Shown here one piece after another: positions 28,589-37,891 of a stretch of 64,000 nucleotides of DNA. The notes beneath the pieces were generated by a model, which saw only the letters and a program-made list of their open reading frames with translations, was not told where the DNA came from and searched no databases. Source of the DNA: an uncultured Alphaproteobacteria bacterium (GTDB lineage: Bacteria; Pseudomonadota; Alphaproteobacteria; Caulobacterales; Caulobacteraceae); assembly GCA_903860975.1 (NCBI GenBank), contig CAIOSI010000045.1, positions 27,437 through 91,436 of the forward strand. The letters run 5' to 3'. How positions within the stretch are numbered: position 1 is the first letter of the stretch; each line of letters begins with the position of its first letter. A program made the translations under genes and the position numbers.

Positions 28589-28993
28589 CTATTTCGGGGT
28601 CCAAGCCTCGTAGTCGGCCGTGGCTTTCTGACGCTCTCCCCCCCGAGACAGGGCCCCTTGCGGACGATAGGCGTGGATCGTCCCCGTCATATTGGGCAGG
28701 TGATCCTTTTCCCACGACTTAATGAGGAACGGCTCGACGGTCGGCGGTTCGGCAAAGGTGTAGTGCAGCCAGCCATGCCACTCGGCCGCAACCTTCGAGG
28801 CGTCTGCGTAACCCCGATAGATCACCCAGCGGCGTTTGCGGCCGTCATAGCTATCGGAATTGTCTCGCGCCTCGAAGTAGCGATTGCCGCCTTCGTCCTG
28901 GCCCACAAAGACGCCACGACGGCCAATGTGGAAGCGCGCACCAATGGTTGCGCCGTTCCACCACGTAAAGATCGACTTCAAAAAATTCAGCAC
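28589..28993 (-). CDS. NDUFA12-family complex I accessory subunit
   Basis: A 134-residue homologue of the mitochondrial NDUFA12/B17.2 subunit, an accessory part of alphaproteobacterial NADH:ubiquinone oxidoreductase. Blocks include TWWNGATIGARFH, GNRYFEAR, RRWVIYRGYADASKVAAEWHGWLH (two turns of the core) and a C-terminal RPQGALSRGG. It is transcribed toward DUF2155 with an 8-base gap. Confidence 0.94.
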   Translation of the reverse strand: MLNFLKSIFTWWNGATIGARFHIGRRGVFVGQDEGGNRYFEARDNSDSYDGRKRRWVIYRGYADASKVAAEWHGWLHYTFAEPPTVEPFLIKSWEKDHLPNMTGTIHAYRPQGALSRGGERQKATADYEAWTPK

Positions 28994-29176
28994 AGGGATT
29001 TTGTCTCTGGGAGAGGGAGAAGCGCGGCCGGACTATAAGCGGGTCGATTTGGAGCGTCCAGCGCTCCGACCCAATGCGCATTGAAGCAAGATGTTGGGGA
29101 TGAACGTCACTCACACCACAACATCTATTGATTGAGGGCTTCGAGGCAGCCTAACCTGAGGCCAGGGAGTAGGCGA

Positions 29177-31633
29177 ATGGTGCGCGAAACGTCGCGGACA
29201 AGAATCGAAGCGCGAGCCGTTGAATTCGCCGGGCGCGTCTTGGATGTGCAGGCCCCGGCCCATTGGACGACGGCGCAACTTGACGCCTGGGTCGACTGGG
29301 CCGACGGCGACCCAGATATTGTTGGCGCCATCGAGGACTTCGTCGAAGACCTAACCACCCGGGCGCAGGCCAAAAGCCTCGTCAAGGATGTCGCTGCCCG
29401 GACACGCTTCCGCGACGAGCTTACCTTCGGCCTTTTGAACGGAGCTATCGCGATAGGATTGGCGCCCAACTTCACGGCTGGGGCGGTCGTCGAAACGGGT
29501 GCACCAGAGATCGCGCACGCGTTGGCGGCTCATAATGGCCAGGCCGCTGCCACGGCTGTCGCCCATGAGCTTGGTCGGCGCATGCAGGCAGTCATGGATG
29601 CCGTCTTGCGATGCGAGGGCGACGACCAAGCTTGTTCAGATCCTATCACCAATCCAAGCCTTGCCCGCGCCGCAGCCGCAGCGCGCGCCGCCGGGGCTCC
29701 GGATTCGATGATCTTCGATGCCATTGCCCTGGCGCGTTCAGGCGATCGCGCCTGGGCGATCGAGGTTCCTCAGTCGAGGCAGGCTGACCCACCGCTACTG
29801 GTCGTAGGCCCACCGGACGAACAGCTCGCGCGCGCGGTTTGGGCCACCGGCTCGATCGTTTCGGTGCCCACGAGGGCTACGGCTGAACGGATCGCCGCTG
29901 CTGGCGAAAGCCTAAGGGGCGCGATCAACCTGATGGCCTTCTGGTCACACGACGGCTTTGACATCGACAGCTTCGAGGCTGCCGCCAAGCTCCTGGCGAG
30001 CGCACTTACCGCGCGATCCGACCAGCGGGGCGTGGTGGGATTGGCTGGGCTCGGCGAATGGCTCGTGGCCAGCGGCCTGGACTATGATAGCGATGCGGCT
30101 CACGAGACCGCCCGCGAACTCTATCTCGCCGCAGACCGCGCAATGTCTGCAACCGAGGTGCGACTGGGACTATTCCGAGATCCGGAACTGGAGCTTCGGC
30201 TCGGCGGCGGGCGGGTGTCGGGCGAGCCGTGGGCAGGACCGATTACCGTTGCCGAGAGCGCAGACGGCGAGCCCGTTCGGGTGCTTAGCGAAGCGGCGAT
30301 CCTAGGCCTAACCCTTTTTGGCGTCGATGGGGCGACCGCCCATGCCGAATTGCTTGGCCGAGCAGATCTCGCTGACGCGCCTGGGGTCAACCATGCCGCT
30401 CTGCTCTCTCGCGGCTTTACGAATCACGAAATCGCCGCGGTCGAAGCCGTCCTGCCATTTGTCACCAGGCTCTCCGACGCCTTTGCGCCCTCGGTGATCG
30501 GCGAAGGTTTCCTTCGCGACGTGATGGGGGCGAGCGCCGAGGCGCTGGCAGATCCGCAGTTCGATGCCCTGGTTTTGATGGGTTTTTCCGGCACCGATAT
30601 CGCCGCTGCGGAGGTCTACGCGCTTGGCGCCGACAGTCTGGCGGAAGCCGACTTCCTGACTGCGCCTGCCCGCAGCGTCTTCCGAAGCCGCGACGACCGA
30701 GGTCTGGCGTCGCGCAGCGCCATGATCAAAGCCCTGGAGCCCGCGATCGCGGCTCCGCCCGTCCTGGAGCTAGAGCTTGCCTGGAACACGACACCGGCCG
30801 AAGTGCTGGCGACCCTCACCGAAGCGGCAGGTCCAGTCCGCATTCGCCGCGCCGCCGCGACTTCGGAAACAAGCCTAGAACTTCCTAACCTTCCCGAGGT
30901 GCGCGCGCCGCGGCAGCCCGAACCCGAGGAGCGCATTGTGGAGCGCGTCGTAGAGCGGGACCGCACGCGTCGGAAGCTGCCGGACCGCCGCAAAGGCTAC
31001 ATCCAGAAGGCCGCTGTGGGAGGTCACAAAGTCTACCTCCACACAGGAGAGTACGATGATGGCGAGCTTGGTGAGATCTTCATCGACATGCACAAGGAAG
31101 GCGCTGCCTTCCGCTCGCTGATGAACAATTTCGCGATCGCGATCTCCATTGGCCTGCAATACGGTGTGCCTCTGGACGAATTCGTCGAGGCGTTTGTCTT
31201 CACCCGCTTCGAGCCGGCCGGACCGGTAACCGGCAACGACACCGTCAAATCTGCCACTTCGATCCTCGACTACATCTTCCGCGAACTTGGCGTCTCATAC
31301 CTGGGGCGCAATGATCTTTCGAATGTCGATCCCGGTGAACTCAACGCCGACGGGCTTGGTCGCGGCAACGCCGAGGGCGCTGAGGCGATCTCGACAGAGG
31401 GAGAGCCGCAGCCGGCCTCGCGGTTTATCTCCCGTGGCTTTTCGCGGGGCGCAGCGCCTGACAATCTGGTCTTCCTGCCCAGCGCCAATCGCTCGCGTGG
31501 TCCCACGAACCTGGAATCGGCCGACGTCTGCGCAGCCTGCGGCGATGTAGCCGTCGTGCACAAGGGCGCGGCACTGATCTGCGAGACGTGTGGCGCGCGC
31601 GCAGGCCGGTTGGGCGAAGACGTAGGCGGGTAA
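29177..31633 (+). CDS. NrdJ-like protein, probable catalytically inactive relative of B12-dependent ribonucleotide reductase
   Basis: An 818-residue protein, shorter than full alphaproteobacterial NrdJ (about 1200). The C-terminus is plainly Nrd[20 protein letters not shown], the TSCPD domain (about residues 600-715; [40 protein letters not shown]) and a Cys-pair ribbon (Cys785/788 and 802/805). Upstream, weaker but ordered similarity remains: INLMAF (250-255), [35 protein letters not shown] and WNTTPAEV match NrdJ blocks in order. Where NrdJ has its NPCSE active-site triad this protein has [10 protein letters not shown] (229-238), and the Cys before INL is gone. Start 29177 has GGGAG upstream. 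Function unknown; ribonucleotide reduction is unlikely. Confidence 0.75.
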   Translation: MVRETSRTRIEARAVEFAGRVLDVQAPAHWTTAQLDAWVDWADGDPDIVGAIEDFVEDLTTRAQAKSLVKDVAARTRFRDELTFGLLNGAIAIGLAPNFTAGAVVETGAPEIAHALAAHNGQAAATAVAHELGRRMQAVMDAVLRCEGDDQACSDPITNPSLARAAAAARAAGAPDSMIFDAIALARSGDRAWAIEVPQSRQADPPLLVVGPPDEQLARAVWATGSIVSVPTRATAERIAAAGESLRGAINLMAFWSHDGFDIDSFEAAAKLLASALTARSDQRGVVGLAGLGEWLVASGLDYDSDAAHETARELYLAADRAMSATEVRLGLFRDPELELRLGGGRVSGEPWAGPITVAESADGEPVRVLSEAAILGLTLFGVDGATAHAELLGRADLADAPGVNHAALLSRGFTNHEIAAVEAVLPFVTRLSDAFAPSVIGEGFLRDVMGASAEALADPQFDALVLMGFSGTDIAAAEVYALGADSLAEADFLTAPARSVFRSRDDRGLASRSAMIKALEPAIAAPPVLELELAWNTTPAEVLATLTEAAGPVRIRRAAATSETSLELPNLPEVRAPRQPEPEERIVERVVERDRTRRKLPDRRKGYIQKAAVGGHKVYLHTGEYDDGELGEIFIDMHKEGAAFRSLMNNFAIAISIGLQYGVPLDEFVEAFVFTRFEPAGPVTGNDTVKSATSILDYIFRELGVSYLGRNDLSNVDPGELNADGLGRGNAEGAEAISTEGEPQPASRFISRGFSRGAAPDNLVFLPSANRSRGPTNLESADVCAACGDVAVVHKGAALICETCGARAGRLGEDVGG

Positions 31634-31761
31634 GACCGCCGAACCGCACGTTTAGATTGCAGTTGACCTGCGCCAAGGCCCTAAAATTTACAGCGAATTA
31701 AGTGGCGCACTGCCAACCCGCGAGGGCAGATGGAACTCGTTGATCCAAGGATCCGCCCCGA

Positions 31762-32655
31762 GTGCCCACGAAGCCCCCATCCCTGATGATCGCTCTGTTG
31801 AGCCTGGCGCTCGTTTTGCCATTGGCTGCACGCGCCTCGAGCAGCGTTGGCGACAAGGAAGTGCCGAGGTCCAAAACGTTCGGCGGCGATTGTACCAAGT
31901 GCGAGCTTTCTGGCCGAATGATGCACGGCGCTCACTTTATGAATGCCAACTTTGCCGGTGCGACCCTCGTCGGCTCTGACCTGAGAGAGGCCCATTTTAT
32001 AGCTTCCAGCTTCGTCGGAGCTGACCTGACACACGCCAATCTGTCGGATTCACAGATTATCGCTGCCGACTTCACCGACGCGATCCTTGCCCACGCCAAA
32101 CTACGCGACGCTCAAACTGTCGGCAGCAGATTCAACAACGCCACTCTATCGGGCGCTGATTTCAGCGACGCGACGGCCCAGGGCACCGACTTCAATCAAG
32201 CCCAGCTGATTGGCACACTCTTTCGTTCGACGGAGCTGAGCGGTGCACACTTCGAGCGTGTGATCGCCCGCGATGCGGACTTCCGTAACGCCACCATGCA
32301 TGCCGCTGTGCTCACGTATGGTCGCTTCGAAAGGGCCAGCTTCAGGGCTGCAGCGCTCGATGGGGCCGTCCTGATGGGAGCCGACTTCGAGGGCGCTGAC
32401 TTCAGGGACGCGAGCCTGAAGCGAGCTTCGATCGCCGGCGCAGACCTCTCGCGGGCTCGCGGGCTCACGCAGCATCAGATCGACGAAGCTTGCGGCGACA
32501 GCCATACACGTCTGCCCCACGGGCTGACGGCGAGGCTGTGCTCTGGTCGTGAGGCGCACATCATGACCTCACCGCACGTGCGGTTAATCCCAGCGATTCC
32601 GGCACCTCCAGGCCCGCCGGCACCCCCATATCGATATTGGGTTGCGCCTGTCTAG
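31762..32655 (+). CDS. exported pentapeptide-repeat protein
   Basis: A 297-residue protein with a signal peptide (core LMIALLSLALVLPLAARA) and about 40 tandem A(D/N)Lxx-type pentapeptides between residues 50 and 230 (for instance GADLTHANLSDS, GADFSDATAQGTDF), which fold into a right-handed quadrilateral beta helix. A capping GLTQHQIDEACGD segment and a Pro-rich tail follow. A Cys pair (CTKC) precedes the repeats. The start is GTG 31762 with AAGGAT upstream; ATG 31786 is possible. Being exported, it is unlikely to be a gyrase protector of the Qnr type. Role unknown. Confidence 0.82.
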   Translation: MPTKPPSLMIALLSLALVLPLAARASSSVGDKEVPRSKTFGGDCTKCELSGRMMHGAHFMNANFAGATLVGSDLREAHFIASSFVGADLTHANLSDSQIIAADFTDAILAHAKLRDAQTVGSRFNNATLSGADFSDATAQGTDFNQAQLIGTLFRSTELSGAHFERVIARDADFRNATMHAAVLTYGRFERASFRAAALDGAVLMGADFEGADFRDASLKRASIAGADLSRARGLTQHQIDEACGDSHTRLPHGLTARLCSGREAHIMTSPHVRLIPAIPAPPGPPAPPYRYWVAPV

Positions 32656-32661
32656 ACTGCG

Positions 32662-34440
32662 CTAGGATTTCAGCTGAGGAGCGAGGCGGATATGAAGTTC
32701 TTTCAATTGCTTATCAGACGCTTCTGATGGCGCATTCATCATCAGGTCCTGGCCCTGCTGATTCAACGGGAAGGCGATGACCTCTCGAATTGCCGTCTCA
32801 CCAGCCAGCAGCATGACGATGCGGTCAATACCAGGCGCCAGCCCGCCGTGCGGCGGGGCACCATGCCGGAAGGCGTTCAACATGCCGCCAAACTGCTCTT
32901 CAACCACGCTGGGACCGTAACCGGCGATCTCAAAGGCCTTGAGCATGATCTCGGGCAGATGGTTGCGGATCGCCCCTGAACACAGCTCATAGCCATTGCA
33001 GACGATGTCGTACTGGTAGGCCAGGATATCGAGCGGATCTTTGGTGTTCAGCGCCTCCAGTTCACCTTGCGGCATCGAGAAGGGGTTGTGGCTGAAATCG
33101 ATACGGTTGGTCTCCTCGTTCATCTCGAACATCGGGAAATCGACGATCCAGACGAATTCGAAGCGGTTCTCGTCCACCAATTTCAGGTCAGACCCCACCT
33201 TTGTGCGCGCCGTTCCAGCGAACTTGGCGAAGGTCTTGGGATCGCCAGCGATGAAGAAGGCGGCATCGCCCTGGCCCATGCCGATCTGGGCCATAACCGC
33301 GCCCGTCAGATCCGCACCGAGGTTCTTGGCGATCGGGCCGCCCCAGCCCGCCTGATCCTCGCTCCAGAAAATGTAGCCAAGTCCTGGCTGCCCCTCGCCC
33401 TGCGCCCAGGAATTCATGCGGTCGCAGAAGGCGCGGCTGCCGCCCTTCGGCGCGGGAATAGCCCACACCGCGTGCTTCTGGTCCTCAAGGATGCGCGCAA
33501 AGAGCCCGAAGCCTCCGCCACGGAAATGATCAGACACATCTTGCATGATCAGCGGGTTACGCAGGTCAGGCTTATCAGTGCCGTACTTCGTCATGCACTC
33601 GCGGTAAGGAATTCGCGGGAACGGATAGGGCGTCACCGACTTACCGTTGGCAAACTCCTCGAAGACGCCGTGCATCACCGGCTCTATCGCTGCAAAGACG
33701 TCTTCTTGTGTGACAAAGCTCATCTCGACGTCGAGCTGGTAGAATTCGAGGCTCCGATCGGCCCGCAGGTCTTCATCTCGGAAACAAGGCGCGATCTGGA
33801 AATAGCGGTCGAAGCCTGAAACCATCAACAGCTGCTTGAACTGCTGCGGAGCCTGAGGGAGTGCATAAAACTTGGTCGGGTGCAGACGCGATGGAACCAG
33901 AAAATCGCGGGCGCCTTCCGGACTGGAGGCCGTCAAAATCGGCGTCTGGTACTCTAGGAACCCCTGATCGATCATCCGGGTCCGGATTGAATGAATAGCT
34001 TTCGACCGCAGGACGATGTTTCGGTGCAGGGTCTCGCGACGCAGGTCCAAATGGCGATTTTTTAGGCGAATCTCTTCCGGATAGTCTGGCTCTCCGAACA
34101 CCGGCAGCGGCAGCTCAGCAGCTGCCGACAAGACTTCCACTTGCTTCACCCGAATCTCGACCTCGCCGGTGGGCAGGTTCGAGTTCACGGTTTCGCCAGA
34201 TCGGGCCACAACCTCGCCGTCGATCCGGATCACGCTCTCGGCCCGCAGGTGCTCAATGGTGGCAAAACCGGGCGTTTCTGGGCTCAACACCAGTTGCGTC
34301 AGACCATAGTGGTCGCGCAAATCTACGAACATCAGTCCGCCGTGGTCGCGCTTGCGATGGATCCAGCCGGAAAGCCGGACGGTCTGGCCGGTGTCGGCGG
34401 CGCGAAGCGCGCCGCAGGTGTGGGTGCGGTAGGCGTGCAT
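32662..34440 (-). CDS. aspS: aspartyl-tRNA synthetase
   Basis: A 592-residue bacterial-type class II synthetase: N-terminal OB anticodon-binding domain ([25 protein letters not shown]), class II core with motif 2 [15 protein letters not shown], a GAD insert (about 290-420) and motif 3 [16 protein letters not shown]. Its stop is 6 bases from the convergent pentapeptide-repeat gene. Bacterial AspRS of this type in organisms with GatCAB can be non-discriminating; that cannot be settled here. Confidence 0.96.
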   Translation of the reverse strand: MHAYRTHTCGALRAADTGQTVRLSGWIHRKRDHGGLMFVDLRDHYGLTQLVLSPETPGFATIEHLRAESVIRIDGEVVARSGETVNSNLPTGEVEIRVKQVEVLSAAAELPLPVFGEPDYPEEIRLKNRHLDLRRETLHRNIVLRSKAIHSIRTRMIDQGFLEYQTPILTASSPEGARDFLVPSRLHPTKFYALPQAPQQFKQLLMVSGFDRYFQIAPCFRDEDLRADRSLEFYQLDVEMSFVTQEDVFAAIEPVMHGVFEEFANGKSVTPYPFPRIPYRECMTKYGTDKPDLRNPLIMQDVSDHFRGGGFGLFARILEDQKHAVWAIPAPKGGSRAFCDRMNSWAQGEGQPGLGYIFWSEDQAGWGGPIAKNLGADLTGAVMAQIGMGQGDAAFFIAGDPKTFAKFAGTARTKVGSDLKLVDENRFEFVWIVDFPMFEMNEETNRIDFSHNPFSMPQGELEALNTKDPLDILAYQYDIVCNGYELCSGAIRNHLPEIMLKAFEIAGYGPSVVEEQFGGMLNAFRHGAPPHGGLAPGIDRIVMLLAGETAIREVIAFPLNQQGQDLMMNAPSEASDKQLKELHIRLAPQLKS

Positions 34441-34535
34441 TTACCTTGGAAATTCAGCTGTTTTACGAGGCGCGGAAGGGCGCATGTGGGGGGCGGAAAG
34501 TCAAGCATCGCCCCCCACCTCAGCCGGCGCGCTGA

Positions 34536-35909
34536 CTACTTCTCCGGATGCAACAACGCTTGATACGTCAGGGTCCGCGCCTGCGTCCCCAGGTCGTCGC
34601 CACCTGTACTCCCCATCCGCTGGATCATGCCGACGTAGAGGAGGTCATTGGTCGGGTCGATCCAAAACCAGGTGCCAGCCGCCCCGCCCCAGCTCATCGT
34701 GTTCTTACCCTCAAGGAAACCTGCCCTGCGCGGATCGTTATCGACTTGAAAGTCGAGACCAAAGCCCACCGCTTCGTTGAAGCGAATGCCACTGGTCCCA
34801 TTGGTGGTGACCAGGACGTTGTGCGGGATGACGTTGGTGTCCATCAGCTCGATCGAGGCTGGCGATAGGATCCGAACACCATCGAGCTGTCCCTTATTCA
34901 GCATCATCTGGCAGAAACGGGCGTAGTCCATCGTCGTCGAAACCAGGCCACCGCCGCCCGACTCCATGGCCGGTGGCTTGGAGTAATCCGGCATGCTGTT
35001 GCCGAACAGCTCTCCTGCCTCGACGATCTTGCCGGTCTCTTTGTCGTTCACGCGCTCGCCGACATAGACTGCAGCCAACCGCTTGGCCTTGGCGGCACCG
35101 GTAGAAAACCCGGTGTCCTTCATCTTCAGAGGCGAAAAGACGTTTTCCTGCAGGAACTGGCCAAACGGCTTTCCAGTGATCTTTTCGACAATGTAACCCT
35201 GGATGTCGACGGCGCTGGAATAAGACCAACTGGTTCCCGGCTGAAACATCAACGGGATCGTCGCCGTACGCTCGATCATGTCGTGCAGGCCATTGGCGGC
35301 CAGCACCTTCTTTTCGCGATAAAGCTTGTCCACGGGATGCTTGTCGCCGAGGCCATAACCGAAGCCCGCGGTGTGGCTCATGATCTCGCGCATCGTCGGC
35401 GCGCGCTTCATATCCTCGACGGCGGTGATCTTCCCGTCCTTGTCGGCGCTGACCATGACTTTGAGGTTCTTGAATTCCGGCACATAGCGGGTAACCGGAT
35501 CATCGAGGCGCCACTTGCCCTGCTCGAATAAGATCATCATGGCCACGCCCGTCAGCGGCTTTGACATCGAGTAAATTCGGAAGATCTCGTCCTTCGGCAT
35601 GGCCTGGCCTGTGGCGAGGCTCGCTTTTCCGTAGGTCTTGAAATCCACGATCTTGCCATGCCGAGCGAGCAGCGTGGTCATTCCGGCGACCCGGCCATCG
35701 GCCACGACTTGCGCCATGTAATCATCCATCAGCTTCAGGCGTGCGCTATCGAAGCCCACCGCTTCAGGCGATGTCGACGCTGAAAGATCACGCGAAGCCG
35801 CCGCTGCGGGTTTGGCGCTAGCGGGTGTGTCGGCGGCGACGGCTGGCTGGACACTCGACACCAGCAAGGCTGCGGTCAGTGCGGCGGCGAAATAGGCGCG
35901 ACGGTGCAT
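34536..35909 (-). CDS. exported serine beta-lactamase-like hydrolase (esterase EstB / class C fold)
   Basis: A 457-residue exported protein with a signal peptide ending near QPAVAAD (about residue 26). The catalytic SxxK is SMSK (Ser114, Lys117), SWSYSS carries the Tyr of the second motif, and HTAGFGYG and SWGGAAGTWFW are typical of the Beta-lactamase (PF00144-type) esterase group. These proteins are more often esterases or peptidases than antibiotic-inactivating enzymes. ATG 35909 has a strong AAGGGGGA site; the frame open to 35966 is not needed. Confidence 0.87.
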   Translation of the reverse strand: MHRRAYFAAALTAALLVSSVQPAVAADTPASAKPAAAASRDLSASTSPEAVGFDSARLKLMDDYMAQVVADGRVAGMTTLLARHGKIVDFKTYGKASLATGQAMPKDEIFRIYSMSKPLTGVAMMILFEQGKWRLDDPVTRYVPEFKNLKVMVSADKDGKITAVEDMKRAPTMREIMSHTAGFGYGLGDKHPVDKLYREKKVLAANGLHDMIERTATIPLMFQPGTSWSYSSAVDIQGYIVEKITGKPFGQFLQENVFSPLKMKDTGFSTGAAKAKRLAAVYVGERVNDKETGKIVEAGELFGNSMPDYSKPPAMESGGGGLVSTTMDYARFCQMMLNKGQLDGVRILSPASIELMDTNVIPHNVLVTTNGTSGIRFNEAVGFGLDFQVDNDPRRAGFLEGKNTMSWGGAAGTWFWIDPTNDLLYVGMIQRMGSTGGDDLGTQARTLTYQALLHPEK

Positions 35910-36024
35910 TTTTGGAATCCCCCTTGAGCTTTCGGTAGAGCTTAGGGGTGCCGGACTTCCACGCAAGCCTCGGTCGGTTTCAGTGTGGAAATGGAGGCAT
36001 CCAGCGATTTATTGTTGGATTGTT

Positions 36025-37782
36025 TTAGGCGACTTCAAGTGCGTCTTCCGCATCGGCCTCGCGCTCCAAGACGCACTGCGCGATCGCGCCATAGAGTTCG
36101 GCGATCACGATGGGTTTGCCGACGAAAGCGTCCATACCGGCCGCCATATAGGTCTCAACCTGGTGGCTCATGACGTTGGCAGTAAGCGCAATGATCGCTG
36201 CCCGTGGGCGGCTGGTTTCGACCTCGCGCCGGCGAATCGTGCGTGTGGCTTCAAGCCCGTCCATTCGCGGCATCTGCACGTCCATCAAGATGAGGTCGAA
36301 GGTGTCTTCCTCCCAAGCGAGCGTTGCCTCGTAGCCGTCGCCGACGACTGTGGCTTCGACGCCGATTTGGCTCAGCAGGGTCTTCAAAACGAGCTGGTTG
36401 ACCGGATTGTCCTCGGCAGCAAGGACTCGCAGCGGTGCATCGTCACCCCGAAGACATATCGACGCAGGCTCGGCGGCCCGCACAGGCGCGTTGGCGACAC
36501 TATGGGGCAAGGGCAAGTCTACGATGAAGTTCGCGCCCTGACTGGGACCGTTTTCAATGGTGATGCACCCCCCCATTGACTCGCAAAGCTCTCGGCAGAT
36601 GGCAAGGCCAAGCCCGGTGCCGCCATAATGTCGTGTGGTAGAGGCATCGGCCTGAGTAAACTTCTCAAACAGGCGCTCAGCAAAGCCGTCTGGCACCCCA
36701 GGGCCGGTGTCGCGGACCGCGATGCGGACGCCGAGCGGGGTGGCTGTGACAGCGACGTGAACTGACCCCTCCGCTGTGAATTTCACGGCGTTGGAGATCA
36801 GATTGCAGAGAACCTGACGAACGCGTGCCGCATCGCCGTCGAAGACGCCGTGTGCGGATGGCGCGAAATCGAGGCGATATTCCAGGCCCTTGCTCAGCGC
36901 AGTGGCGCTGAACGCGCCAAATGCGCTTTGAGCCACGACTTCAAGGTCAAATGGCGCCGCTTCCAATTGGAGTTTGCCAGCCTCGATCTTCGACAGGTCA
37001 AGAATGTCGTTGAGGATATCGAGCAGAGCTTCACCGGCTTGGCGAATGACGCCGACCCGATCGCGCTGGACGTCTGAGAGCTCATCATTCGCCATGGCCT
37101 GAGCCATGCCGAGAACACCGTTTAAGGGTGTGCGAATTTCGTGGCTGGTGACGGCCAGGAAAGAACTCTTGGCGCGGCTGGCGCTTTGAGCCGCTTCGAG
37201 GGCGTGGCGCAGGGCCTTGCCCTCTGTGAACATCCTGCGGGTCAGCTTCGCCGTGAATACGCAATAGGCCCCGGCGGCAACGGTCAGGATCAAGGCACCC
37301 GACAAGGAAATCGGATGATGCGTCGCCCAGGCCGCGAGCGGGAGAGCGACAAGGGCGATAACCGAAGGCGTGATCAGCGCCAGTGCAAAACGCCTCGAGC
37401 CAGATGTCATTACGACGTTGTTGAGCGTCATTGCGCACGCGCTCAGCATTGCGGCCGCAAGCGCAAAGCCACTCTTGTCGATCAAAAGCAGGAAGCAGAC
37501 CGAGGCGTAGATCGTGCCAGAGACGAACCGACTGATATCGTTCAGCAAGCCCAGGCGTCGGCTGGCCAAATCGGCGAGGCACCGGCGCGACAATTCAAAG
37601 TCGATGAGCGACCCGGTTATGCAGATCGCTAGCCAAATGACGGTCAGATCCGACCGGGTCTGCAACCAGAAGAGCGCGGCAATCAGCAAAGCCTGGCCGA
37701 GCCGCGGCACAAGGCCATCGACCCGCCAACGCAGCACCGCAAGGCTCGTCGGGTCCACCGTGTCCATTTGCCCAGGCCCCAT
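36025..37782 (-). CDS. hybrid sensor histidine kinase/response regulator
   Basis: A 585-residue membrane protein. Six hydrophobic segments fill residues about 30-175 with only short loops, so sensing is probably within the membrane. HisKA follows with phosphorylatable His214 (VTSHEIRTPLNG), then HATPase_c (NLISNAVKFT, DTGPGVP, GGTGLGLAI) and a C-terminal receiver with Asp501 (LILMDVQMPRMDG). No DNA-binding output domain is fused, so a separate Hpt protein or regulator must take the phosphate. Starts at 37782 and 37767 are both possible. No partner gene is adjacent. Confidence 0.9.
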   Translation of the reverse strand: MGPGQMDTVDPTSLAVLRWRVDGLVPRLGQALLIAALFWLQTRSDLTVIWLAICITGSLIDFELSRRCLADLASRRLGLLNDISRFVSGTIYASVCFLLLIDKSGFALAAAMLSACAMTLNNVVMTSGSRRFALALITPSVIALVALPLAAWATHHPISLSGALILTVAAGAYCVFTAKLTRRMFTEGKALRHALEAAQSASRAKSSFLAVTSHEIRTPLNGVLGMAQAMANDELSDVQRDRVGVIRQAGEALLDILNDILDLSKIEAGKLQLEAAPFDLEVVAQSAFGAFSATALSKGLEYRLDFAPSAHGVFDGDAARVRQVLCNLISNAVKFTAEGSVHVAVTATPLGVRIAVRDTGPGVPDGFAERLFEKFTQADASTTRHYGGTGLGLAICRELCESMGGCITIENGPSQGANFIVDLPLPHSVANAPVRAAEPASICLRGDDAPLRVLAAEDNPVNQLVLKTLLSQIGVEATVVGDGYEATLAWEEDTFDLILMDVQMPRMDGLEATRTIRRREVETSRPRAAIIALTANVMSHQVETYMAAGMDAFVGKPIVIAELYGAIAQCVLEREADAEDALEVA

Positions 37783-37891
37783 GCCAGCCAGGGCTCATTC
37801 CCTGGCGTGCCGAACGGATGCCACAAATGGTGTTGTCATTTCGCAAACAGCTGACCAATTGCCTGCGAAAATTGAAGCGCCTCACATATTC

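Noticed and set aside
31696..31707. Twelve-base string AATTAAGTGGCG also found at 42176
   Set aside because: Two copies of a 12-mer, only one of them upstream of a same-strand gene; no wider similarity, so chance is enough.
34536..35909. Antibiotic-resistance beta-lactamase
   Set aside because: The SMSK/YSS pattern and C-terminal WGGAAGTWFW fit the esterase-like branch of the fold; nothing points to drug hydrolysis.
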